From contig JABWDB010000004.1 of assembly GCA_019614645.1 (NCBI GenBank), forward strand, positions 14,694,001 through 14,758,000: a stretch of 64,000 bases of DNA, in the 5' to 3' direction. Position numbers and translations under genes: made by a program. The notes under the pieces are model-generated. The model worked only from the letters and a program-made list of their open reading frames with translations. It did not search any database and was not told where the DNA came from. The DNA is from Stratiolaelaps scimitus. Its lineage: Eukaryota > Arthropoda > Arachnida > Mesostigmata > Laelapidae. Positions within the stretch are counted from its first letter, which is position 1, and each line of letters opens with the position of its first letter. Below are positions 37,511-49,323 of this stretch, piece by piece.

Positions 37511-38097
37511 ACTCTCTGTCTCGCGTAGAACGAAAACGGATTGAAACGGAACGACACTGTCGCAAGCAGAGCGACAGCAGTCAGCCGGCGTCGAGTGCTC
37601 GGCGAGGGTCTAACTTGGCCCAAAAATGAGGTTTCATTCTTCTGTCCTGTCTGTCATCGGCTAAATCAGACCTTGTGTGCTCCCCTCTTGCTCCAACTTC
37701 GTACAACGATTTTGCATTAGTGTCTGACGTCTGTGAAGGCGGCAGCCGCCGCCACCAACACAATCTCCCGTGTTCCCACGTCTCCATCTGCCTCGATCTC
37801 ACACGTCTTAATATGCGACGCTCAAACGTCCATCCTTTGTGGACGTACAGTACATGTTTGTACGTGCGTGTATTCGTATGGATATAATAAAGGATTGCTG
37901 TGCGCCACCGCCCGCTGTTGACTCCCTGCTCTGCCATTCTTTGCCGATCGTCCTTGCGCTGCCACTAGAGCGCCCTTTTACTGATTTGAATCTGCTATCC
38001 TTTTTCAACGAGAGCACGGCTATCCGCCCTGTGCAGTGGTGCCACTGCCGATTCTGCGAAAACTGCGCTGACTGCTATGGGCTGCGCCATTTGTGGG

Positions 38098-38147
38098 TGC
38101 GGTTGGTTGGGTATTTCGTTATTGCGGTTGGTTGGGTATTAGTCGTA
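38098..38147. repeat. 25-bp tandem duplication
   Basis: Two adjacent copies at 38098-38122 and 38123-38147. The first 18 bases (TGCGGTTGGTTGGGTATT) are identical in both and the last seven have diverged. Confidence 0.92.
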
Positions 38148-38159
38148 ACTAGTCGTTGA

Positions 38160-38975
38160 TAAGGCTAACTACGCGCAACTTGTCACTAGTAAAGCGTCGA
38201 CACTGAAGCTGCCGGTTGGAGAGCATGTACAAGACCAAGATGACTTCCTTCCGGACCTCCAAAGGCCTGTTACATAAGTGTAACTACGGCGGGGACCACC
38301 GCACCGAAAGTGGCAACAGATATTCAGCCACGGGGCTCATGCTCGTGCAAGACCTGCGATCTGACTTGAGCCACAGCTTGAGATGAACGTTGCGGAGGGT
38401 GATGGACACTCCTAATGGTGTTGAATGGTGACACGAGTTGGCTGGTAACACAGCCCTGAGCAACTATAGGCGTGTTACCAACCAACTCGTTTCACCACTC
38501 AACTAAGGCCACCGCCTTCGCGTGATATGCCCTGTATAGACACTTAGATAATGCTACCCACAGTTTTCATCCAATATATGTTTGTTCTACTACCGTCTCC
38601 ACCAGGAGTTAGCTTACAGTATACTGCGGGCAGTATATATGGCTCTTTTACTTAGCGAACACTGTGAAAGGCTTTGCGATGGTCCTCGCACGCCTTTTAT
38701 ATAGAGCACGTATTCGGTCTTTTCCCAGTTGTAACGGCTGCTTTCCGTCCCTCTTCGTTCCTTCTCTTCCTCTTGCCAGCGCCCGTAGCAGAAGGCCTGA
38801 CCTGATCGAAAATGTATAGGTAGGTATATGGTGGGCTTCCTGTGTCTTGAGCGTCAGCAGGCTTCGTCAGCCCGAGTCGCTTCGGTACGTTTACCGACGA
38901 CCGAGAACTGACGGCCTTGAGGCCGGAATGCGCTCGTTTCAGCTTCTCGCAGCACCTCGCGAGAAACCGGCCTAA
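38160..38975. other. Stretch without long open frames, contains an inverted repeat
   Basis: No frame of 60 codons on either strand. The notable content is the 84-nt inverted repeat at 38420-38503. No promoter or gene is seen. Confidence 0.6.
38420..38503. repeat. 84-nt inverted repeat, candidate hairpin RNA precursor
   Basis: A 32-base left arm (38420-38451) and a 32-base right arm (38472-38503) are complementary at 29 of 32 positions, with a 20-base loop. Within the loop GCC (38453-38455) can pair with GGC (38469-38471), extending the stem past a one-base bulge. As + strand RNA the three mispairs are A-C, C-U and C-A. As - strand RNA two of them become G-U wobbles, leaving one true mismatch. 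Total length, arm length and loop size fit an animal microRNA precursor. I do not recognise either arm as a known microRNA family. A fold-back remnant of a mobile element is the main alternative. Confidence 0.93.
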
Positions 38976-39499
38976 ATGATCCGTACCGTAGAGACGTCAA
39001 GAGAAGCGGAAAGGGGTTGTGGATATTTGCGCCTGGCGGCTACAGAGAGGAGGGACCAAAGAAGAGGTAGGCCTCTTCAGTGGCTGGACACTATTCGTTC
39101 GCCACGTTTGGCCTGCCTGCCTACCTTGAGCAGGCTTGACGCAGATGGAAGCACGGAACCCTAGAACACGGCCTGCCCTGTGAAACGGCTTCTGCGACGG
39201 TTTGCTGCAAGGAGCTTATAACAATAAAGACGCGCCTGGACGTCGGCTGTCGCCCTATTCCTTTGCAGAGTAGCGCGTCCGTTCAGCTGCTCGGCAGCCA
39301 CTCCACTCGTCTAACAAAAGCCATGGCTCGGCGCCCACCAGGTCCTCTCTCAGCCCTCTTCACTTGTGCTCGTTCCCCGAAATCCCCAACTCCTTCAATT
39401 TGCCCAACTCGCCAACGCCCCCCTCCCCTCCCGCGCACCCCGCAACCGCGAACATAACCCGACAACCCAGCTGGTCGACTTCGTTGCGAGCGCTTCCCC

Positions 39500-39532
39500 G
39501 TTCGTTCGTTCGGCCAGCCAGCCAGCCAGCCA
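39500..39532. repeat. Tetranucleotide repeats (GTTC)3 and (CCAG)4
   Basis: A short GTTC array runs straight into a CCAG array. Confidence 0.85.
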
Positions 39533-40707
39533 CTATACCGTGACAGCTTATTTTTCTCGCTAGCTTTGCGCCTGAAGATTCCGACAGGAAAACGGCGGTT
39601 CTGCTGTATAGGAATAATGACACCGTCATAAGCATGAAGTGCATGTGGCTAATTTTGATCTCACTGTGATGGTGCTACTACCCGTACGGGCTGCCGTGGC
39701 TGCTGCTGCTACTAGTGGAGGACGATGCTGGCTACTCAGCTCTGTCCCTTCTTCGTTCGGCTTGTGCAGAAATTGGCCCACTGCTGCAGTGGCTTCTTCA
39801 CGTCGGGTGGAGCCCTAACGTTGTGAACCTGAAGTAGACTATTCGCAGGTGAGAGTCACATAGACTAAACGAAGCTACCTTGGTTTGGAGGGTCGCCGAA
39901 ACCATGAGCAGCAGCCAACGACAAACTCATCGAGATACGTATCCCCTTCGCGACCATCTCACGATACCCTACAGCCTGTTAATCAGTCGGGCAGTGTTCG
40001 AGGGTGCGATGTCGAGACAAAGATGATGATATCCAAGTGGAGACGAGAATGGCGCACGCGAAACGAGAACGGATCCAACCAAGTGAAAATTTGCGGAAAT
40101 TGACATTCTAAGACACTGTTGAAGCGTTGTCTCGTTGATTCGGTCAACTCACTCAGATTGAACGCGCGTTGTGCACGGTAAACGTGCAACTGCCGAAACG
40201 CAACAAACCTAGGCTGCTGTTCCTGACACGTTTATACGATATATATGCGCTTCAGTGCACGAGATCGCCACTCGTTATTAGATCACGTTTCTATTGCGCC
40301 TCTGCAGTTCCCTTGCGTCTGGGCCGATATCTGAGTTTATGTTATTATATTTATGCTTAGACGCACATAAGCAAAAAAAACCCGGACCTATCCATGCACG
40401 ACCGCAGTCTGTGGAACCATTCGTGAATTGTCTCCTGTGAAGCCTGTTCGTCTCCCATGTATCTCTGTGTCCTAGCGGTAGGGTTAGCGTGTGGTGAAGG
40501 TCGGCATGCCGTCATTGTCTCGGTGGGAAACACCACGAAAGTGTTTCGTTCGTACATGCTCCCTCGTCCAGCCGCCCGGTCTAAGCATTACCGGAATTGG
40601 AATACGGCAGCATGTTAGCATATGAACGCGGCCGTCGTTCTCTCAGTGTGACAGCAAACCAGTCGACCGAATATCGCTAGGGAGAAACAGAAGAAAAAGG
40701 AGAGTTG

Positions 40708-40727
40708 GAGAGAGAGAGAGAGAGAGA
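40708..40727. repeat. (GA)10 microsatellite
   Basis: Twenty bases of pure alternating G and A. Confidence 0.97.
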
Positions 40728-40903
40728 CGGGAGCGGGGACGGGGTATGGGAGGAAGGCAGAGACAACAAACGCCGATACAAAGCCGTCGTTTGTGGATGG
40801 GCAGAAAAGTCGGGAGATGGCTGGAAGACGCGTCGACTTTGAGACCAGCCAGGGAGGCTGGCGATTCAATAAGTGAACACACACGGAATCGCGGTATCGG
40901 TGA

Positions 40904-40929
40904 TGTTGTTGTTGCTGCTGCTGCTGCTC
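40904..40929. repeat. (GTT)3(GCT)5 array
   Basis: Triplet array switching from GTT to GCT units. Confidence 0.93.
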
Positions 40930-41887
40930 TGAAGGAGATGATTTCTCTAGCAAGCAAAAGGCCTAGACCGACGCAAAGGACAGCTGAACTGGAGCTAATC
41001 AGTCAAACGAGTAAAACACTTGTCGGTTTGTTGACAGGTCGATCGAGAATAGAAACTTAGTGCTGCGGGGCACAGTCTGTTACCCCGCCACGTACCTTTC
41101 TATTGTCAATTTGCACTAAAGCGCTGCAATAATGATCACAACCACAGTGCCGGTTTTCTCGGGCTAGTCACTTCGGTGACCTCGCTCATAGAGCTTATGA
41201 GGCGGTGTAACGAGCTGCATGTGACTATTTCGGGCTTGGTTGATAGCCTTTATCCTGATCGGTGCACGATTCCCTACCTGCGCGGCGAGCAGTAGCTATA
41301 GTTGAAGCGGTATGTTAGTCGGCTCCCACGGATCGTGTCGAATGTAGAAGCAGCTGGAGGACTGGCTTCGCAGTTCGCCCGCTCGATTCCGAGTCGTTTC
41401 GGGTTGCTTTTTTTTCGAAGCAAAAAGAGAAGCCCTTAGGGAAGCCCTGTAAAGCTATGTACCTAAGTCCCAAGTTCGGGTTCCGTTGGATGTACACTGA
41501 GCCCACCGAGTCTATTCCGTTATAGAAGATGGCCGGCGGGCCGAAGCGTGCGAGGCATGTTCGTTGCTTTCTCCCTTATGGATTTCGTTTCCGGGAATCG
41601 TGCGGCTTGCTCCCGGAACCGGGAGAACGCACTTCAAGCACTCGAACGAATGTCACATAATCGATCACCCAGTCACGTTGCGACAAAACTTTACTAGATT
41701 AAGTAGGAGCTTTTTGACTGCCTACAGCCGTCACGCGCATCTCATGCATGCACGGGACCGCGACATAGATAAGCATTGTTAGCACTCACTTATGAAGTTC
41801 TGTAAGGGTCCCTCCGATCGGCAGGTTCAATGCTAAAGGCACGCTTCCATTTCAAGCCTGTTACCGTGATGAAGGAATAGTGTTCTG

Positions 41888-41920
41888 TCTCCTCTCTCTC
41901 TCTCACTCTCTCTCTTTTTC
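41888..41920. repeat. CT-rich low-complexity tract
   Basis: Imperfect (CT)n tract ending in a short T run. Confidence 0.9.
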
Positions 41921-43235
41921 TCAATATCTAGGGCGCATTAATCGACTCGTATTGTGTCGCTCATGCATGTTAGATCTTGAAGTCGTGCACACCTCAGATA
42001 TATGCGAACTCCTGTTCAAGAGTAGACAGTATGAGCTCACCGTATTGGTCACGTTCGTGTCTAGTGGAGCCACACCACGAATTATCAATGAGCTTCATCT
42101 TCCTAAATGTGATACAAGCAAAAATTGGCTAAGTGAAAGTGTGTGTGCGTAGAGTCAAAATTCGACGCTGCAACATGAGCCAAATGTGGTGATTTCTATC
42201 CAACACATGGTCGTCTCATTACAGTTCTGTTCCACCAGGGTTAGGCCTACACTGTGGGATTGGTTGCTCAGTATTTATGCATCTATTACCGGTAATGCAC
42301 AAGGTAAGATACTCGCAGCGGGTGAGAGGGGGACTAGTTTTTTATTTGACTTCAAATTATATATTCTTGCAGTGATATACAAATTAAGCTTTGCGATCAC
42401 ATTGCAGCATTGTATTCTACGTCACTTTCGGCCTCGAACGCGTCAATGCACATCATGATACGACTTAGGTTGATGATGCCGAGGTTGTCTTATTTGTTCT
42501 TTTTTTTTCTTATTTATTCTGACAGGCTACAAGTGCCCTGAGGCAATGTCGCCCGTCGACCACTTGGGTTCCTCCTGCACTGTTGTCAGGGTACCGAGGC
42601 AAGCAACACCCAGTTTACTGTCCACGAGACGTCCTGCCTCTGGTAACTTGCTGTTCTTCACTTTACCCCATGGCTGCCACTATAATATCGTTAGTTTCCT
42701 AAGCGACGGCGACCCGTAATCCTGAGCGCATAGACTCTGTTCTTTGTCGTGGCAGCATCCGCGTGTCAGTGTTCTGCCGGCACTTGCAGTATGATCTATT
42801 TTGTATTAAAGCTGGCTGCTATTGGCCGGCCGAAGCACTCTAGCGTGAAGTGGGAAGGGCGAAATGGTAAAAGGGCTAATCTTCGTAACCAACCACCAAA
42901 TTGCAGTCCCTGCGTCCTCATCACTCGTCTATTGCCGCATTCATCGGCAGTGATATGCGTCACTTGCTCTTCCTGACCTGTCTTGTTCATCGTCTGGACA
43001 TCCCTACGGCAGGTGGCATCCTGGACGAAGGCTGCAGGATACGACTAATTAGGCTCCTACATTGGCAGGTCCATCTACTGTGGTCCGACAACTATGTGAC
43101 AATTGAGTAAGCCAATCGTGGGGCCTTAACCTTTCATAGATCCAAACAACGGTGCACTAGCGTTTACATGGGCTATCTATAGAATACGGCATAAAGCCGA
43201 CGACCTCGCACTAAGTAAACACACGTGTAGAAGTA

Positions 43236-43258
43236 ATATATATATATATATATATATA
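43236..43258. repeat. (AT)11 microsatellite
   Basis: Twenty-three bases of alternating A and T. Confidence 0.97.
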
Positions 43259-43317
43259 CGATGTTATTTAGGTAGTTCTATTTAACATTAGCTAGTTACT
43301 ACATTTGGTAGTGATCA

Positions 43318-43852
43318 CTACGGGTGTATCAAAAGACCCAAAAAAGGACTGACCGCTTCCTGAACGTACGGCAGTTTGTTGGGAGTAATGACTTCAACAT
43401 CGTACTGATGAAAGCGTCTCGAGTGAAAGAAGTTTACGCCACGTTGGTTCTTGGATATTAGATCAATGAGGTTTTTCAGGTGTTGACAGGGCGCGCCAGA
43501 TGTAACGTAAAGTTTACCCACAACTAAATATTCGCGACTCAAGCATGCCTATTTTCATTATTAAATAATTTTCTTCACTGATACAATTAACTAACTTAAA
43601 TCTATATATCTACATCGTAATTCTCACAGTGGAATAAATATAGTTGCCCACGACGATGACCCCCAGAGTGTATAGGCATGTCCGCATGGCACCACCACTA
43701 GTTAAAAGCACCAGATCACGCATTGAAAGAGAGCTGGAAAGTATCGTGGTCCCATTTAGAATCAGTGCCTTCCAGTGACGTACACAACACGTAAAGAGAT
43801 GTTCTAGACTGCTGACTTGACGGCCGGAGTGGGGTGCCCAAACAGAAGACAT
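43318..43852 (-). other. Open frames on the - strand, possible degraded retroelement
   Basis: Two - strand frames lie in tandem, 80 codons (43852 down to 43610) and 74 codons (43542 down to 43318). The first contains SSLEHLFTCCVRHWKAL, resembling the second half of the C-terminal CCHC finger of some non-LTR retrotransposons (an EH followed by Cys about four residues on). An overlapping frame just upstream supplies a CIHC pair, but out of frame and too far away. The second frame (GKLYVTSGAPCQHLKNLIDL onward) is balanced in composition but unrecognised. No reverse-transcriptase motif was found nearby, so this assignment is tentative. Confidence 0.13.
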
Positions 43853-44297
43853 ATGCCGGACAGAGAAAGGAGCAGCCGCCCGGACAGTGGATGCATACGC
43901 GAATCCTTAGGCTATCTGTAGACTAGCTAGACCTGAAGCAAAGGCCTAAGTTACCAACATCGGGTTACCTTCAGGCTGAACCAGAGGCGGACCTCTTCAC
44001 CTTTGGGACTTGTCAGTGCAAGCAAGTAATGGGCAATGGTAAACTATAATTAGCTGTCAGAGTTGACCAGCGGGAAATACATGTTGGTGCTCACTATTCG
44101 AGTTCTGGTTATGAGGAACAATTTGAAAGAACCCAACCATACGACTCCTTCTACACAACGTCACCATTGTAGATACGATCTAGACCAGTTAGGCAAATAT
44201 TGCCAAATGCTGTTGAAAAGAATCTAAACGCAAACAAGAGTAGCAGACTCCGGGAATATCTCAAGGATAATACACATACTTCTCGAAGGTTTTTTGT

Positions 44298-44352
44298 TAT
44301 ATATATATACATTTATTTAAAAAAAAATATTATATATATATATATATATATG
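44298..44352. repeat. TA arrays flanking an A9 run
   Basis: AT alternation at 44299-44309, nine A at 44319-44327, then a pure TA array to about 44351. Confidence 0.93.
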
Positions 44353-44501
44353 CTTTACACTTCATTTGTCGAATCATTGTAAAAATCCAGCGTCGAAAAT
44401 AACGGCTTTGCTGCACCAAGCAAAAAAGAGCAAAGAGAAAAGACGGAAGACAAAGGGCCACAGAATACAGCAGAGAACGGCACAGAGTAACCAAAACAGC
44501 G

Positions 44502-45089
44502 ATGGCGGGCTATGTCTATCTATGTGTAGCTGTTGTTGCTGGCACTGCGGCTACGGCTGTTGCGACTGCCACCCAAAAAACGAGGAACTGCCTAGCACAG
44601 TGTCTAACCCACCACTGTGCCTTTGTGACAGGCGTGGCCTGTGTCCGTCTTCGCTTCCGCTCTAACATCTTGGGTTCTCGTTTTTGGCAGGGCGTTCGCT
44701 ACCTGCCAGACCTCGCGCGCCAAAAGGACAAGTCCCCCTCTCGATCCAGACCCGCCATCTCCCCCGACTCGTATCCGCCGAGAAAGGTTGGCAGACCTGA
44801 CTTTCGTTTCGTTTGGACACAGAAGCGGATAGAGCTACGGCGGGCAGTAGCACTAACAGAAAGCCCGAGGAAGCCGGAACGAGTGGAAGGAGACGTCCTT
44901 CTCAAGTCACAAACAAACGCCATCATAGGCTCAGCCGGTAGCGGTGAAGTTGGTGGTCGTACACCCGCCCATCCAGATACAGACCCAGAATATACGCAGA
45001 CGCCGTCAGATCATGTTGTTCGGGCGGCCGGACGGCCGGCCGTTTTCAGCCCTTTATATTGCCCCCTCACTGGACTTTTCAAGGCGTAA
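44502..45089 (+). CDS. Unrecognised 195-codon frame with a signal-peptide-like start
   Basis: A true ATG with G at -3 and +4 opens a 195-codon frame closed by TAA. Residues about 4-22 (YVYLCVAVVAGTAATAVAT) are hydrophobic and small, as in a secretory signal. A short Cys-containing part follows (Cys near 30, 34, 39 and 47), then a basic, Ser/Pro-rich region. The hydrophobic start derives from a GTT/GCT triplet-rich stretch, which weakens the inference. No domain is recognised. Shorter frames run in other phases on both strands. It is one of the longer ATG frames here but could be chance. Confidence 0.15.
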   Translation: MAGYVYLCVAVVAGTAATAVATATQKTRNCLAQCLTHHCAFVTGVACVRLRFRSNILGSRFWQGVRYLPDLARQKDKSPSRSRPAISPDSYPPRKVGRPDFRFVWTQKRIELRRAVALTESPRKPERVEGDVLLKSQTNAIIGSAGSGEVGGRTPAHPDTDPEYTQTPSDHVVRAAGRPAVFSPLYCPLTGLFKA

Positions 45090-45496
45090 CCGCACGTCTT
45101 GATCTGCTTGGTTCGCCGCTGGCCCCGATGGACCAGACAGTCTCTATACTGGGACACATTGAGCACGCTTCAGCTCTAGCTCGCCTAACGCTCTCCAGTA
45201 ATAATACTACGCATTCAGTGGATGGAAACTGGCATGCGTCAACCACATTCCAATGCACTGGAACACGCCATGTAACAATAACAGCGGCAGTAGGGCCAGC
45301 GGACACCCAGCATCTATAATACTATATAACCGCGTTGGTGTCGTCTGCCAGCTGCTGTTACTCGCTAAGCCAAGACACAAAAGGAGCAGACTATTTTATT
45401 TCCAGCAGCAACAGCAGCCAAATTGTGACGATGACGGTCTCGTTGAGCGGCAGCAACTCGGCAGACGTTTCACGTTCCTTGCTCCAATACGAACTC

Positions 45497-45532
45497 CATC
45501 TCTCTCCCTCTCTCGCTCGCCTTCTCTCTCGC
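45497..45532. repeat. CT-rich low-complexity tract
   Basis: Imperfect (CT)n with G interruptions. Confidence 0.85.
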
Positions 45533-45892
45533 TTCGATTCCCAGTATACAACCCGCCATCCGCATGTCGGATCTTCTCATTTTCATCTTTATCTCCCATA
45601 CTCGGTCTATCGCTGTTATCGTCCCAAGCAGCTGATGGGTGTATTTCATCATCTTAAGGGAACGTTTGTGTTGTTTGGCTCAAGCAGCAGACCTAGAGGC
45701 AACCCGTTGTATTGGATGTTTTATACGCACACGCACTAATGAACGTGTACACATATGTGTTTCAGTAATCTATATACTTTATAGTCGGCATCTGCCATAG
45801 AAACTATACCCACTAACAAATTCCTGTGTACAATATATACGTATATATTACAAAAGCAATTTTAGTAAATAGGCCAGTATGTACGACTCTTA

Positions 45893-45938
45893 CACAACTG
45901 GTAGAGAGAATAAATGGATTTTCTCTCTGCCAGTTGTG
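45893..45938. repeat. 46-nt inverted repeat, short hairpin
   Basis: An 18-base arm (CACAACTGGTAGAGAGAA) and its partner at 45921-45938 are complementary at 17 of 18 positions around a 10-base loop. The one difference is a U-G wobble in + strand RNA, so the + strand stem is fully paired. Flanking pairs add little. It is shorter than a usual microRNA precursor and falls inside a 123-codon + strand frame. Confidence 0.92.
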
Positions 45939-46500
45939 CAATAATGGAGCAGACCGACTGAGCCGCCGCAGACGTACGTCTATATTTGGCCAAAAATCAA
46001 CGAGGTTAAACAAAATGCGACATGCGAAAACACGCACGAGTCGACGGCTCCTAGTTCGGTTAGCCTCATCAGCATTAGCCAGTCAACCGCGGGCAGAACT
46101 ATGTATAATAGTTTATTTAACGTTTATAACGCCCTTAGAATACACGCCAGCTCGTGACAGCCGAGCTGACAGCCGCCACACGCTGCTAGGCCAATAACCA
46201 GTACCGAACTAAAACCAAATACAGGACCCTTTGTAGAGTCAATGGCCGACAGTGGCATCGTCGGATGTCTTCTTTACCATCGGCGGCAACGATCGCAACA
46301 AGGCATGGACGCGATTGCCGACGATATATCATTAGATCGACCTCTCACCTTTCATGGACTCGCCGAGATAGAAGCACTAAAATACGACGCTGTACATCGT
46401 TCGATATATATTATATATCTACAATAAATCTACACCGCTGCTGGCTGCTGTAGACAATCGCTCCCAGTGGCTAATATAATGGTAATAAGATGGGCTTAGA

Positions 46501-46553
46501 TCTTCTTCTTCTTCTCCTTCTGCTGCTGTTGTTGTTGTTGTTGTTGCTGTTAC
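46501..46553. repeat. (TCT)n followed by (TGC)2(TGT)6
   Basis: TCT units at 46501-46514, then TGC and six TGT units to 46544. It gives poly-Leu on + and Asn/Ser/Arg runs on -; both are repeat products. Confidence 0.95.
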
Positions 46554-47289
46554 TACGGCGACAGGACGACGAGATATCGCGGCAAAGGGTGAACAAACAC
46601 AAGCAAACGCTCCGAGCGACCACAGCTGGCGGCCATAGATACGGACGATACGGGATGAGTAGGACTGGCAGCAATATTCATTCCCTTTAGGTCTATTCCC
46701 CTTTTGTTCATGCGGCTGTCGGCTTTCTTTGGGCGTGCCATTTCGATTGCTGTTGTTGTCGGCTGCCCGCCACCGCGTCGTCTGTGCTGGCCGCGACGTA
46801 AATCGGCCCGCCAGATGTCGCTACAGCAGAACCGAAAGTGTTGGGCCAGCAGGCTCACGGGAGGGACCACGATAAGGATCTTTAACGCTAGGAGCGTTGT
46901 TTACGATGCATGAAGTCGATTTCAATGCAATGTCGGCCATAGACGGGGGGAGACCCGCAGATATTGTCAACCATTTAACGCTACGCATCTGTTTGCCTTA
47001 CAGCCGAGCAGCTGTAGACGCTAGTCTGACTAGTGTAGTATTCGGCTTGACTAAATTGATTTATACTGTTGGTTTTGGTTGTTGTTAAACTGCCAGTGGC
47101 CTACCGAAAGGGATGTAGTAAAATGTTGACTGTCCCTGTCGAACGGTGGAGTACGATCGCTCTTATATACGCGCAGCCAACGACGACGGACAGCTGGCAT
47201 GTTTTTCGTTCAATGAACACGTTGCTGACGTGGCCTGGCCGATGCTCAGTCGTCAATGAGTTCAAGCTCGGGTGAAGCTCCACGGGCAC

Positions 47290-49076
47290 AACGTAATATG
47301 CAACCTAATCAAACGATGACTTGTCCCGTCTCATCACTGTCCGTTCTGTGGGTGACTCACAGCGGCCTGCTCGGTCTTCGTCGTGCCGATATCGACCTAT
47401 CAATGTAAAGTATTCACAAGCAGCCCAATAGTGAATACATAGTTACCAGCTTCAATGTCAGCCGTCCGCGCACTCGACGCATTTCGATAATATGTTGCTT
47501 AATATAACAACGTCGCGCCTGACCATTGATTATCTTGATGCAACGGGTAGGTTAGGCCAGCATATATCTGTAGGCTTATGTATTTACATTTGTACAGAAT
47601 AGCATGAGGAGCTAGTTACCCAGTCCATACCTGGCGAACATACGATATATCACAATAAGTCTTTTGTCTGCCCCACGGCAACTCTGTCGAAATTCTGCCC
47701 AGGAGATTGCCGATGCGATTGCCCTCCAAAGAATCGCGCCACACATTACCCGAGTAAGCCTGTGACGATGATTTGAATGACACGTGTACTTCGAACCAGG
47801 ATAACGAATACAAGAGTAGCCAGACAAAGAATAATAGAGAGGGTTGATTCAGTCAGTGAGCGGCAATGATTATGGGATTTCTGCGAAGCAGAGAGACTGT
47901 ACGGAGACAAGCCATTCGCTGTACGTTGAAACGCTGACCCTGCGCAACTGTGTATCCTGTGCAACATATCACAATAAGTTGTTGCCAGATCTGAATGAGC
48001 AGCAGCACTCGGTTTTTTTTAAGTACATAACATTGCTAGCAAAGTAGTAATTGATAAAAATTAGAGCTGAATTGCTGAGAGTAAAAACACGCAACCTGTG
48101 CTTGTGTCCAATGACAAATCGAGGCCTGATAAGAGTTGCTGTTATCATTTCGTTGATGCTGTTTCAGTTGGGCGCGATCAGCTGTATCTGTGCTTTACTA
48201 TGCACCGATACGCACCTTGAGTCTAGCAGAAGAGCGAATAGTCAGGATAGGCTGGCAGGCCGTCTGTATGACGTCGACTCACAGGCCAATCGACTTGTAC
48301 CTACCAGTGACAGGATACGCCAGGCCCAACAGCATATACCTATTTTAGCGGAGGGACATGATGACTCTCGTGGGTCCTACGTAGAACGGCCAACAGCAGG
48401 AGGAGTCCATACATAGTTGCATCGGCCGTAGCAGTGTAGTAGACTGCACTTGCATCTTGGTTTGCCCTGTAGTGACTCCACAAAGCTAGACGGAACGAAA
48501 GTCTTCTCTGGACATACACGATGGAACTATTGTTGTTTACTTGATGCACACTCGTTCGCTTGCGTGGATCTTTGTAAATAATGCAGAAATGCAAAAATCG
48601 TGTAGACAAAAATGTTTCATTTGTGCTATACTTTTCTAGCTAACGCTATTACTCCATAAGTCTCCCCTTCATAAAATACAGTACGTGTGGTGCCCACTCC
48701 TACGCGTTGTACAACCCGGTTAGCATATGTTATAACAAATACAATGGAGAATGCTTTGCACGCGTTCCCCGTTTAGGTACTTGAGCTGAGCTGAACGGCA
48801 TGAGGTTACGACTCCCGGCCAGTTTCAGCAACAAACGTCCTTCCGGGGTGTAATATTTCGTTCTATGGCGAGATATATATATATATATATATGCAGCACG
48901 TCTTTGAAGATGAAGACGTTAACAAACTGAATTGCATCTGTCACTGCCATATACTCACGTGCACGTCTACACATAGGTTATTCGAGGCATGTCCTGTTCT
49001 CAAGTAGGCTAGTCGGGCTAAGTCACCCGTAACGAACCCATATTTCTACTATACGTCTCGATATGTCTTCTTCCTT
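47290..49076. other. No supported gene
   Basis: Frames of 60-121 codons overlap without recognisable domains. The + frame at 48051-48416 has a hydrophobic segment (LIRVAVIISLMLFQLGAISC) followed by a polar tail, but its start context and flanks give no further support. Confidence 0.35.
48873..48892. repeat. (AT)10 microsatellite
   Basis: Twenty bases of alternating A and T. Confidence 0.97.
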
Positions 49077-49323
49077 ATGAGTCTCTATTTCATTCCGTTC
49101 TCGCGTCATTCTCTTCTCTGCCTCAACCGGGAAGGGGTGGAAGGTAGAATGGAACAACGGCCATACGTGGCTGCTATCGGCCAGGTTGCCATACCACTGA
49201 GGGAGGTATCGTCGACTCGTGAGAAGCGAGCCCAGCGGGCGAATCTACTTCTCATTAATATTTCATCGACGTCCTAACGGCCATTCGACGCCACTCAATG
49301 GGGTTAACTGTCTTGCTGTGTGA

